A stretch of DNA of 43,078 nt from Campylobacter concisus (GCF_001891085.1 NZ_JXUP01000002.1:1-43078); one strand, 5' to 3'; shown: positions 24,970-32,860, counted from the stretch's first letter. Numbers and translations: made by a program. Notes: generated from the letters alone by a model not told the origin.

Positions 24970-25302
24970 ATGAGCGAGCAAGAACTTTGGCAAGAGTATG
25001 ATGAGCTTTCTTTTTTGGTACAGGCTAAATCAAGCTATGATTACGTAAATAACGCAAATTTTACTAAATATAGCAACACGGAGATGTCAAAAGATTTCTA
25101 CAGGCAAGCCGTTAAGGCACTAAATAACCCTCATGATGTCGTTACTGAGGCTAAATTTATACTGCAAAATCTAAAAAATGACTTTGGCTGTAACGGCGAA
25201 TTTATAAAAGAGATATGCTCTCAAATCTTAAATACAGAAATGACGCCATATGAGTATCAAGAGGTGGCTAAAATGATAGAAAACTATAGCTCTATCTCTT
25301 GA
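24970..25302 (+). CDS. Small unknown protein of the defence island
   Basis: A 110-residue, mainly helical, acidic protein without membrane segment or cysteine clusters. I do not recognise the family. AGGAG lies 6 nt before the ATG and it has its own promoter with the shared operator, so it is a real gene. Its last 19 nt overlap the 3' end of the convergent metallophosphoesterase gene. Confidence 0.75.
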   Translation: MSEQELWQEYDELSFLVQAKSSYDYVNNANFTKYSNTEMSKDFYRQAVKALNNPHDVVTEAKFILQNLKNDFGCNGEFIKEICSQILNTEMTPYEYQEVAKMIENYSSIS

Positions 25303-25859
25303 TAAAATGGCTCTTTTGTGCCACTACTTGCTGAGTTGTAAATTTTAACTCCGTTTAAAACGTCCATGTTAGATTTTGGCTCATGAATATGTCCACAAAG
25401 GATGATCTTTGCTTTTAAAAGATTATTTTTAATAAGCCTTGCAAGCTCTATATCTCCGTGATCCTTGTCGTTTTTGCTGATGCTCGTATTTGTATTTGCT
25501 GGCGGAACGTGGGTCAGTAAGATATCACACTCTGCAAATTTAAGCAGATCATCACATAAGTAAGGCACGCAGCCAAATTTAACACCATTGATAGTTTTTA
25601 TGGTGTCATCAGAGTATATGGTACTTATGGAATTTAACCAAGATGCTGGCGTATCGTGATTTCCAGAACATACAAACACTGGCTTTTTAAAGTTTTTTAG
25701 CCACAAAGTAGTTTGCTCTTTTTCTTGCGCACTTTCTTTGTATAAAAAATCACCGCTAAAACAAAAAATGTCAAATTTGTCTTGAAAGGCTAAAATATAG
25801 TCAAAATAGCCAGCACCAAAGTGCAGATCGCTAGCGTGAAAAAGTTTTAGATTATTCAT
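25284..25859 (-). CDS. Metallophosphoesterase (calcineurin-like)
   Basis: A 191-residue phosphoesterase. The metal-binding motifs appear in order: ASDLHFG (D11, H13), SGDF (D37), SGNHD (66-69), a histidine in LLTHVPP and the final GHIHE. Substrates of this superfamily range from phosphoproteins to cyclic nucleotides and DNA ends; none can be assigned here. Its ATG overlaps the end of the FtsZ-domain gene by 8 nt, so the two are translated as a pair from one operator-bearing promoter at 26195-26226. Confidence 0.88.
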   Translation of the reverse strand: MNNLKLFHASDLHFGAGYFDYILAFQDKFDIFCFSGDFLYKESAQEKEQTTLWLKNFKKPVFVCSGNHDTPASWLNSISTIYSDDTIKTINGVKFGCVPYLCDDLLKFAECDILLTHVPPANTNTSISKNDKDHGDIELARLIKNNLLKAKIILCGHIHEPKSNMDVLNGVKIYNSASSGTKEPFYQEIEL

Positions 25860-26169
25860 TTATACCGGTTGCCAATATTCTAAATCTAACTGTATCCATA
25901 TCTAGATTGTTGTCTGTGCTAGTCATAAATATAAAATCTAGCTCAAGCTCAAAAAGTTTACTAGTAATTTCTTCAATGCTGGCAAATGATAAGTTCTCAT
26001 TCATCTCAACATGCATAAATATTGCATTAGCTTTTGAAATCACGCTTTTTAATCTTTGATTTATTACATTACTAAGTTTAGATATTTTAAAAGTCCCAAC
26101 AAAGCCATCTATCTTACCATCATAAGACATTATTTTCATTATATCGTGAAAGTCTATAATAACGCCCAC
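25852..26169 (-). CDS. Stand-alone FtsZ C-terminal-domain-like protein
   Basis: A 105-residue protein that resembles FtsZ from the T7 loop to the end of the C-terminal domain. GVIIDFHDIMKIMS corresponds to the FtsZ T7 loop (NVDFADVxxVMS), keeping both aspartates (D6, D9) but with I in place of the asparagine. ANAIFMHVEMNENLS corresponds to ARGVLVNIT-DL, and DNNLDMDTVRFRILATGI to the DPxxxDExRVTVVATGI ending. The whole GTP-binding half is missing. This is not a broken gene: GTG 26169 has AAAGGAG 5 nt upstream and its own promoter and operator. It may bind or cap FtsZ filaments; that is inference. It overlaps the phosphoesterase gene by 8 nt. Confidence 0.7.
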   Translation of the reverse strand: MGVIIDFHDIMKIMSYDGKIDGFVGTFKISKLSNVINQRLKSVISKANAIFMHVEMNENLSFASIEEITSKLFELELDFIFMTSTDNNLDMDTVRFRILATGINE

Positions 26170-26194
26170 CGTTGCTCCTTTAAAAATTTTAGAT

Positions 26195-26226
26195 ATTTTA
26201 GCCTAGAATTTGGACGTATCTTGTCT
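26195..26226 (-). promoter_or_regulatory. Operator and -10 for the FtsZ-domain/phosphoesterase operon
   Basis: On the minus strand AGACA-N5-CGTCC (26226-26212), 11 nt, then TAAAAT (26200-26195), 25 nt before the GTG start. The spacing equals that of the other copies in the island. Confidence 0.6.
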
Positions 26227-26228
26227 TG

Positions 26229-27146
26229 TTAAATATCTATTTCCTTAAAATAACTTCCTACTTCATCTCTTATTTTATTAGCTAGCTCTTTTGGCTCAAG
26301 CACCTTGATAAATGGCAGGTAGTAGTATATGAGCGGTTTTATCTCCATTATGTGGGTAAATTCTATCTCGATCTCGACTGAGCCGTCGCTATCTTGACCA
26401 GTTATGCGCTGCTTTGCGTGTGGCTTTCGCTCGAAGTATTTTGCCACTTCTGGCGCTAGCAGTAGCCTTGCTGTTTTTGGCGCTTCTAAATTTGCCCATG
26501 CCGAGTTCATCGCCTTTACGCGCTCATCTAGCTCGCTACTTAGTTCAAATTTATCCCCACTTTGCTTTATATCTTTTATGCTCTTTAGGTGAAATTTCTT
26601 AAATTTATTGCCCTTTTTGCTATCAAGTAATAGCAGATACCAAAATCCCTCAAAAAGTGCCAGCTTTAGAGGCTTTACAAGAAACTCAAAGCTATTATAA
26701 GTGCATGTTATCTCCGCTTTTTCTCTTATAGCATCCTCAAGCGTTTGAAAATTTACAAGATCATCCTCGCTTAGCTTTTCGTTGTTTATGTTTGTAAGTA
26801 TCGGGTGGTTTAGCTGCTGAGAAATTTGCTCTAAAAGCACGTGAGCCTTGCTGTAAAAATTTGAGCCCATGTTTTTTGCCACGTTATCAAGAATGTTTAA
26901 CACAACTCTATCATCGCCGTCTAGCCCGTCGTTCGCATCCTCATCGTTTAGGCTCCAGTAATGCCCCTTTTTGACGGCGCCATACTCTCTTAGAGTGTCG
27001 TAAAGGTCGCGCTGGATGGTCTTTGAGGTCACTCCAAGCATAGCTTTTAGCTCTTTTATCGTGTGCGGTCTCTCTCTTAGCTTTAAGGCTATTAAATTTA
27101 TGCGCTCAAATTTGCTGTTTTCTTGTTTTGTTATGATGGGTTTCAT
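26229..27146 (-). CDS. HTH and WYL-domain transcriptional regulator
   Basis: About 305 residues from ATG 27146, which has AGGAG 5 nt upstream. An in-frame ATG at 27206, overlapping the sir2 stop codon, would add 20 residues. The N-terminal winged HTH (IKELKAMLGVTSKTIQRDLY) is followed by a WYL domain (about residues 125-200, with FWYLLLLDSKKG) and a WCX-like C-terminal extension. Regulators of this class (BrxR, CapW) repress phage-defence operons by binding inverted repeats and respond to ligands through the WYL domain. It is co-transcribed with sir2 from the promoter beside the operator at 28066-28081, so it probably controls itself and the other six units. Confidence 0.88.
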   Translation of the reverse strand: MKPIITKQENSKFERINLIALKLRERPHTIKELKAMLGVTSKTIQRDLYDTLREYGAVKKGHYWSLNDEDANDGLDGDDRVVLNILDNVAKNMGSNFYSKAHVLLEQISQQLNHPILTNINNEKLSEDDLVNFQTLEDAIREKAEITCTYNSFEFLVKPLKLALFEGFWYLLLLDSKKGNKFKKFHLKSIKDIKQSGDKFELSSELDERVKAMNSAWANLEAPKTARLLLAPEVAKYFERKPHAKQRITGQDSDGSVEIEIEFTHIMEIKPLIYYYLPFIKVLEPKELANKIRDEVGSYFKEIDI

Positions 27147-27199
27147 TGGGTCTCCTAGTTTGGGGATTATATCCAAATTAGGACTAGAAGATGTCTTTT

Positions 27200-28021
27200 C
27201 TAGCATAATATCTGCCTAAGACCATCTAGTGCGCCACATTTTAGATTTATGCCGATATACTCTGAGATGTAGTTATCTCGTGGGTTTATACGGATAAGCG
27301 TTGCTTTTTTTGAGCGTTTGACAAATTTCTCACCAAAATTTCTGATAGTCGGTACCGCAAGCCCAGCTCCTAGCTCTATGATCACAAAGCGGCTATCTTT
27401 GTTTTGCTCTAGCCATGCTTCATATCTTTTGTGCTGTGCCAAGGTTCTTTTTGAGTTAAACTCATGATCGTAAAACATCATGATATTTGGGCGGCTCACG
27501 CAGCCACACTCAGGGCAAACTGGCATCTTTGTAGCGATAAATTTAGCCTCATCTACCTCTACGCTACTCTCACACATACTCCATATCATCCCATCGTCGT
27601 TGTGGATGCACTGGGCGTGATGGATCGAGCCATGAACTTCGTAAATTTTATCCTTGTTAAAGCCAGCCTTGGCAAAGTGTCCATCGACGTTTGAGGTATA
27701 GACAAAGTAGTTTTCGTTTTTGCTTTTTACAAGATCTAAAAGCAGCCTAAAGCCCTCGTGAGGCTCTGTATTTTTGTATAAATTTAGCCTATGTCCGTAA
27801 AATGCCCAAGCTAGCCTTGGATCATCAAAAAACCACTGCGGATTTGCCATATCTTCAAAGCTTAAATTTTTATCCCTTAAAAGTGGATAGGCTTTCCAAA
27901 AACCTAGATCTCCTCTAAAATCAGGCAATCCACTATCCACACCCATGCCAGCACCTGCTGTGATGATGACCGCATCGGCCTCTGCGATGATCTTTTTGAT
28001 CTTATCTATCTTCTCTTGCAT
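27200..28021 (-). CDS. Sir2-family NAD-dependent protein (deacylase/NADase type)
   Basis: A 273-residue sirtuin fold: GAGMGVDSGLPDFRG (NAD binding, about residues 23-37), SNVDGHF, the catalytic histidine in VHGSIHH, and a partial zinc ribbon with one clear CxxC (CPEC). ELGAGLAVPT near the end is the usual C-terminal NAD loop. Chromosomal sirtuins remove acyl groups from lysine; in defence islands Sir2 domains often destroy NAD+ instead. Which applies here cannot be read from the sequence; the conventional motifs favour deacylase chemistry. It is the first gene of an operon with the WYL regulator (4-nt overlap with that gene's longer start). Confidence 0.85.
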   Translation of the reverse strand: MQEKIDKIKKIIAEADAVIITAGAGMGVDSGLPDFRGDLGFWKAYPLLRDKNLSFEDMANPQWFFDDPRLAWAFYGHRLNLYKNTEPHEGFRLLLDLVKSKNENYFVYTSNVDGHFAKAGFNKDKIYEVHGSIHHAQCIHNDDGMIWSMCESSVEVDEAKFIATKMPVCPECGCVSRPNIMMFYDHEFNSKRTLAQHKRYEAWLEQNKDSRFVIIELGAGLAVPTIRNFGEKFVKRSKKATLIRINPRDNYISEYIGINLKCGALDGLRQILC

Positions 28022-28048
28022 TTTGATCCTTTTAAAGAAATTTTGGTA

Positions 28049-28081
28049 ATTGTAATGAGCTGATCAGACATTTTTGTGTCC
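28049..28081 (-). promoter_or_regulatory. Operator and -10 for the sir2-WYL operon
   Basis: On the minus strand GGACA-N6-TGTCT (28081-28066), 11 nt, then TACAAT (28054-28049), 27 nt before the sir2 ATG. It lies in the divergent gap to the GmrSD-like gene, whose own -10 box starts 34 nt from the operator on the other side. Confidence 0.7.
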
Positions 28082-28115
28082 GTTGTTTTTAATATATTTA
28101 CTTTATAAAAAGTGA

Positions 28116-28121
28116 TATAAT
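28116..28121 (+). promoter_or_regulatory. -10 box (TATAAT) for the GmrSD-like gene
   Basis: A perfect TATAAT 26 nt before the ATG at 28148. Unlike its neighbours, this promoter has no operator at the fixed 11-nt spacing; the only copy nearby belongs to the divergent sir2 promoter. Confidence 0.6.
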
Positions 28122-28147
28122 CGATTATTTTTTTAAAAGGAGACGCA

Positions 28148-29839
28148 ATGAAGGCAAATGAAGGTAATTTTGGATTTATGGAACAAGAAAATAACATAGA
28201 AATTCCATTTTTCCAGCGTCCTTATGTTTGGAGCAAGCCACAGTGGGAACAGCTTTTTGAAGATCTTTTTTATAGCTTCAAAGAAAGAAGACCTCACTTT
28301 TTAGGTTCAATCATACTGAAGCAATTATCAAGCTCTATGGGAGATGGAAGTCGTAGAAGCTTGATAGATGGACAGCAAAGACTAACTACTTTTTCTATAT
28401 TAGTTAAATCCATATATGATATGCTGGATGAAGTTAGAATGAATGATTATGCAGGATACTTATATGCAAAGCCAAGAAGTGAAAAAAATCCAAAAATTAA
28501 GCACTCACATATAAATAGAGCTTCTTTTGAGTCTATTATAAAAGCAAAAAACTATTTGGAATTTTATGAAGCAAAAAATGAAGACAAACTGATTTCATGC
28601 TATAAATATTTTTCTGAAAGATTAAAAAATAGTAATTTAGAAAGCAGTGATATTGTTCGTTTCTTGGACTATATATTAGAGATGAAGTTATGGGTTGTTA
28701 TAAATTTAGATGAAAATGAAGACGAACAAAAAATATTTGACTCTATAAACTCAGCAGGTTTAGTTTTATCGTCAATGGATATTATCAAAAACGCAATATT
28801 TGATAGACTTATAAAGTCTAGCAATATGAGCGAAGAAAAAGCAAAGGAAATATACGATAAGTTCTGGAAAAGTATATTTGAAGGTTCAAATGAACGTTTA
28901 AAATTTTGGGAAGAAAAAGCTTCAAGAAGATATAGAAGTGAGATTTTACTTTATGCTTATGCTCTCATAAAAGGCTTTTTTAATATAGAAAAGCATACAC
29001 AAGATGGACTTAGTATGCTATATAAAGAGTATATAAAAGATAAAAGCCAAGACGAGGTTTTGGATATTATAAAAGAGATAAATTGGTATGCAAATCTTTT
29101 TTATGAACTTCCTTGGGCAGATAAGGGCGAAACCTTTAAATTTAGCGATAATGAAAAAAGATTGCTTCATATAATGAGTATATCGGAATATAATATTTTT
29201 ATACCTCTCGTGTTAAAGCTACGTAGTTTAGAGCTTGATAAAAACGAGTTAGATGGGTGTTATGCTATGCTTGAAAATTTTATAATCAGACACTGGATGT
29301 GCGGGAAAGTAACAAATAGTATAAATAAAGTTATTGGTAGGAATATTAAAAATATTAAAGGTAAAGTTGATATGCAAAAATTTATCGCTAACTTTGAAAT
29401 AACCAACGATGATGAGATAAAGGAGGCATTGTTGGATATAGACAATAAACGTGCCAGTTTAGTGCTATTTTGGATGGAGTTATATAATTGTAGAAGCGAA
29501 AAAAATGATATTAGCGAGTTGCAATATACCTATACGCTAGAACATCTTATGCCGCAAACTTGGCAAGAAAACTGGTCAAATATTGGTAAAAATGAGGAAA
29601 CAGCGAATGAACTAATATATCAAATAGGAAATATGGCACTTCTAAAAAGCAAGTTAAATACTGCTATACAAAACAACAACTGGGATAAAAAAAGAGAAGA
29701 GATACAAAAACATGCAATGCTTAAAATAACGCAAGAAGTTATAAAAAATAGAGTTTGGAATAAAAGTAAAATAGAAGAACGCTCAGAAAAAATATTTAAT
29801 GATTTTCTTGAAATTTGGCAAAATCCAACTATAAATTAA
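28148..29839 (+). CDS. GmrSD-like DUF262/DUF1524 protein (type IV restriction-like)
   Basis: A 563-residue protein. The N-terminal DUF262 (GmrS-type) domain shows IPFFQRPYVW at residues 19-28 and DGQQRLTTF near 80, a ParB-like nucleotide-hydrolysing core. The C-terminal DUF1524 (GmrD-type) domain has the HNH-like YTLEHLMPQTW around residue 461. Single-chain GmrSD homologues cleave DNA with modified bases such as glucosylated hydroxymethylcytosine; related proteins act in other defence systems. AAAAGGAG lies 5 nt before the ATG. It is divergent from the sir2-WYL operon. No methyltransferase is nearby. Confidence 0.88.
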   Translation: MKANEGNFGFMEQENNIEIPFFQRPYVWSKPQWEQLFEDLFYSFKERRPHFLGSIILKQLSSSMGDGSRRSLIDGQQRLTTFSILVKSIYDMLDEVRMNDYAGYLYAKPRSEKNPKIKHSHINRASFESIIKAKNYLEFYEAKNEDKLISCYKYFSERLKNSNLESSDIVRFLDYILEMKLWVVINLDENEDEQKIFDSINSAGLVLSSMDIIKNAIFDRLIKSSNMSEEKAKEIYDKFWKSIFEGSNERLKFWEEKASRRYRSEILLYAYALIKGFFNIEKHTQDGLSMLYKEYIKDKSQDEVLDIIKEINWYANLFYELPWADKGETFKFSDNEKRLLHIMSISEYNIFIPLVLKLRSLELDKNELDGCYAMLENFIIRHWMCGKVTNSINKVIGRNIKNIKGKVDMQKFIANFEITNDDEIKEALLDIDNKRASLVLFWMELYNCRSEKNDISELQYTYTLEHLMPQTWQENWSNIGKNEETANELIYQIGNMALLKSKLNTAIQNNNWDKKREEIQKHAMLKITQEVIKNRVWNKSKIEERSEKIFNDFLEIWQNPTIN

Positions 29840-29855
29840 CTCTCTAAACTAGAAT

Positions 29856-29887
29856 GGACATTTTTTGTCCATTCTAGTTGCTATAAT
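29856..29887 (+). promoter_or_regulatory. Operator (perfect palindrome) and -10 for the 29940-32757 operon
   Basis: GGACA-N5-TGTCC at 29856-29870 sits inside a longer perfect palindrome with 12-bp arms (CTAGAATGGACA and its complement). After 11 nt comes a perfect TATAAT at 29882-29887. This is the strongest copy of the shared operator. Confidence 0.75.
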
Positions 29888-29939
29888 TTCACATATCGCA
29901 AAAAATGTATCGGCGATAAAAATCAAAAAAGGATAATCA

Positions 29940-30527
29940 ATGATCTACGAGCAACTTAAAATCCTCACACAAAACAGCGACAAAAAGGAGCTCTCAAAAG
30001 CACTTGGCTACGTTAGAGAGCAAAATTTCACAAGAGCACTTGCAAATTTAGATACAGCAAAGAGCCTTGATGAGTTTATTACAAAGGGGCACTTTGATTG
30101 GGCGCACAGCTCAGAAACGCTCATCCTAGCTCTTAGCAAGCATTTTGGTCTTAACATAGACGCTGAGCTTGGCGAGGTGCAAAAACTATACAACGAGCGA
30201 GTAAAATTTAGAGGTTCATATATCTACATAGATACAGATTTTAAGCGCAAGAGTGAGCCCATATTTGCCCTTGCTATGGCGCAACACCTAAGATATATTA
30301 GCCTAACGCCGTTTTTAGATGAGCTTTGTTTTAAAGCATTAGATGAGCAGCTAAAAGCTATCTCAAAGATCACTAAAAACTACTATCAAAAAACGCAAAC
30401 TCTGCCTATTTTTGGAGCTATAACTGGTTTTAAGCTCTATTTTTTAGGCAAAAACTACTCGATTGATACGGATGGAAATTTTACAGATAAAGAGATCGCC
30501 GAGCAGGTGGCGGTGATTAAATTTTAA
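29940..30527 (+). CDS. Unknown protein, first gene of a three-gene operon
   Basis: A 195-residue soluble protein with no motif I recognise; it looks mainly helical in the first half (residues 1-85) and ends in a few strands. AAAAAAGGA lies 6 nt before the ATG. It is expressed from the best operator-bearing promoter of the island. The next reading frame begins 11 nt after its stop and the DUF2130 gene follows, with a terminator at 32760-32785. Confidence 0.8.
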   Translation: MIYEQLKILTQNSDKKELSKALGYVREQNFTRALANLDTAKSLDEFITKGHFDWAHSSETLILALSKHFGLNIDAELGEVQKLYNERVKFRGSYIYIDTDFKRKSEPIFALAMAQHLRYISLTPFLDELCFKALDEQLKAISKITKNYYQKTQTLPIFGAITGFKLYFLGKNYSIDTDGNFTDKEIAEQVAVIKF

Positions 30528-30615
30528 AGGACAAAAAATGGGGAAATTTACAAAGGAGTAAAGGCGAAAGCTAAATAGAATAAACGAAAGGCTCTATGAT
30601 CTTGAGCGCCTGGTT

Positions 30616-31434
30616 GTGCCACGTGCAAAGCAGATAAACATCTGCGCAAAAGATATAAAAGAGGCATATGATCATTTTTGTGAGCTATTGTTCTCTTTTT
30701 ACTCAAAAGATAAACTTCTTATGCGATATGGGCAGTTCATGAATCACATAGATGATTACTTTTATACGGAAAATCAAAACGAATTTAGAAACTGGCCCAC
30801 ACATGAGATGTTTGGTGAGTGGCACTGCTGGTTTTACCACTGCTTATATGACCATACGGATCTTAGCTGGGATGAAATTTTAACTATCAACAGGATGGAG
30901 GGCAAGCTTCGCTCATACTACGACTATACGCCTATAGATCTTTGCCTAAAAAAGCTAGAGTGCAGCGAGAGAGAAGAGTATATCTCTGATGCCAACAAAG
31001 ATCAGTGGGAGCAGATAGAGAAGATAAATAAAGCGCTAGCTAGCTATCAAGATATCCTAATAAGAGATGCAAAAATGCTTGAAAACAGGCTAAAAGCAAG
31101 GGTTGAGGGTGGATTTATCGAGGATTATGCTATGGAATTTCGTTTGGTCTTTTATTTGCGAGAAGACGATCCAGATTATGATGAAAATGACGACAATTTC
31201 TTAGCTATCATCAATGGGCCCATCATCCCTGGCGAAATGAGCAAGCAAAAGAGCCGCTGGACGCAAAACTGTAATGAATATTTTGGTAGCTCTGTCTATT
31301 TTGATAAGAAGGCATATTTTTGCTATCTATTTGCAGCTTTTATAAACAACACACATATCTGTAAGATAAAAGATATACTGCGCATAGGCTCTGTTGATAT
31401 GGCGCTTTGCTGGGATGAATACTATGAAATTTAA
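30616..31434 (+). CDS. Unknown protein, probably broken by an early in-frame stop
   Basis: The open frame from GTG 30616 gives 272 residues, but this GTG has no ribosome-binding site. The same frame starts better at ATG 30538 (AAAGGA 6 nt upstream) and reads MGKFTKE, then TAA at 30559-30561, then continues RRKLNRINERLYDLERLV straight into the protein. This looks like a recent nonsense mutation, or a stop that is read through. The protein is acidic and rich in W and Y (NWPTHEMFGEWHCWFYH), without a recognised domain. It lies between two co-transcribed genes. Confidence 0.6.
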   Translation: MPRAKQINICAKDIKEAYDHFCELLFSFYSKDKLLMRYGQFMNHIDDYFYTENQNEFRNWPTHEMFGEWHCWFYHCLYDHTDLSWDEILTINRMEGKLRSYYDYTPIDLCLKKLECSEREEYISDANKDQWEQIEKINKALASYQDILIRDAKMLENRLKARVEGGFIEDYAMEFRLVFYLREDDPDYDENDDNFLAIINGPIIPGEMSKQKSRWTQNCNEYFGSSVYFDKKAYFCYLFAAFINNTHICKIKDILRIGSVDMALCWDEYYEI

Positions 31435-31476
31435 AGCAAGATACCATAAGATAAAGATCATAAAAGGAGATGAAGT

Positions 31477-32757
31477 ATGACAAGTCAAACAACAATAAAG
31501 TGCCCAAACTGTGGGAGTGAGATAGATATAAATGATGCTTTATATCATCAGTTAGAGGGAAAATATAAAGGTGAATACCTAGCCCAAAATAAGCAGCTTG
31601 AAGCTGAACTTGAGGCTAAAAGAAAGGAGCAGGAGGCTTATTTTGAGAGTTTAAGATCAAAAGAGCAACAGCTGCAAGAACAAAAAGAGAAATTTGAGGA
31701 AGAGATCAAAAAAGCTACGCAAATACAGCTAAAAATGGAAAGAGCAAGACTTCAAGATGAGCTGAGAAAAGAGATACTTGATGAGCAAAATGAGTCGGTC
31801 GCACTTTTACAAAAACAGCTTGAAGAGAAGTCAAATCAAGTAAAAGAGCTAAATGTAGCAAAGGCTCAAATTTTGCAGCTTCAAAGGGAAAAAGAGGAGA
31901 TGGAGTCTGCCATAACCGCAAAGGCTGAGCTAGCATTAAATGAAAAGCTAAAAGATGAAAAAGAGAAGATACAAAAGGCTGCAGATGAGCAAAATGAGCT
32001 TAAATTTAGACAAAAAGAAGAACAGCTAAAACAGCTTCAAGAGCAACTTCAAATAGCCCAAAGAAAGGCCGAGCAAGGCAGCATGCAGCTTCAAGGTGAG
32101 GTACAGGAGCTCGCGATAGAAGAGTGGCTGAGGGAAAAATTTCCATTTGATACTATTGATGAGATCAAAAAAGGTGCGAGAGGCGCTGACTGCGTACAGA
32201 TCGTGCATACAAGGGAATCTCAAAACTGTGGAACGATATATTATGAAAGCAAGAGAACAAAAGAATTCCAAAGGTCTTGGATAGAGAAATTTAAGGCTGA
32301 CATGAGAGAAAAAGGCGCTGATATCGGTGTCATAGTTACTGATGCTATGCCAAGTGATATGCAAAGGATGGGGCTATACGAAGGTGTTTGGATCTGCACG
32401 TTTGAGGAATTTAAAGGCTTAAGTGCTGTTTTAAGAGAACAACTCATAAGGATACACCACGTCTTGATCGCGCAAGAGAACAAAAGCGACAAGATGAGCT
32501 TGCTCTATCACTTTTTAACCAGCAATGAATTTAAAATGCAAATAGAAGCGATAGTAGAGGCATTTTCGACCATGCAAAGTGATCTAGATAGCGAAAAGCG
32601 CGCGATGCAAAAGATATGGAAGCAAAGAGAGAAACAGATCGAAAAGGTGCTAGATAACACCATAAGTATGTACGGCTCTATAAAGGGCATCGCTGGAAAT
32701 GCGGTAGCAAACATAAAAGCCCTTGAGCTACCATATAGTGGCGATACGCGGGAGTAA
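31477..32757 (+). CDS. DUF2130 protein with zinc ribbon and long coiled coil
   Basis: A 426-residue protein. An N-terminal CPNCG motif (about residues 10-14) would be half of a small zinc site. Residues 30-205 form a glutamate/lysine/glutamine-rich coiled coil. The DUF2130 domain follows, with KGARGADCVQIV and IYYESKRTKEF, a D...ExK pattern like a PD-(D/E)XK nuclease. The family's function is not established; the pattern suggests DNA cleavage. AAAAGGAG lies 6 nt before the ATG. It is the last gene of the operon from 29940, and a clear terminator follows 2 nt after its stop. Confidence 0.85.
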   Translation: MTSQTTIKCPNCGSEIDINDALYHQLEGKYKGEYLAQNKQLEAELEAKRKEQEAYFESLRSKEQQLQEQKEKFEEEIKKATQIQLKMERARLQDELRKEILDEQNESVALLQKQLEEKSNQVKELNVAKAQILQLQREKEEMESAITAKAELALNEKLKDEKEKIQKAADEQNELKFRQKEEQLKQLQEQLQIAQRKAEQGSMQLQGEVQELAIEEWLREKFPFDTIDEIKKGARGADCVQIVHTRESQNCGTIYYESKRTKEFQRSWIEKFKADMREKGADIGVIVTDAMPSDMQRMGLYEGVWICTFEEFKGLSAVLREQLIRIHHVLIAQENKSDKMSLLYHFLTSNEFKMQIEAIVEAFSTMQSDLDSEKRAMQKIWKQREKQIEKVLDNTISMYGSIKGIAGNAVANIKALELPYSGDTRE

Positions 32758-32759
32758 AT

Positions 32760-32785
32760 AAAGAGCGTTTTAAGGCGCTCTTTTT
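32760..32785 (+). terminator. Intrinsic terminator after the DUF2130 gene
   Basis: AAAGAGCG (32760-32767) pairs with CGCTCTTT (32776-32783) around an 8-nt loop and continues into a T-run. It closes the operon that starts at the palindromic operator at 29856. Confidence 0.8.
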
Positions 32786-32827
32786 AAATTTATCTTTCAC
32801 AACAAATTTCTCAAATTTTATATTTAT

Positions 32828-32860
32828 GGACATAAAAATGTCTTTTCTACTAAGTAAAAT
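32828..32860 (+). promoter_or_regulatory. Operator and -10 for the tandem AAA+ gene
   Basis: GGACA-N6-TGTCT at 32828-32843, 11 nt, then TAAAAT at 32855-32860. It follows directly after the terminator of the previous operon. Confidence 0.65.

Noticed and set aside
22044-29839. Classical restriction-modification system
   Set aside because: Several nucleases are present but no DNA methyltransferase motif was found anywhere in the island.
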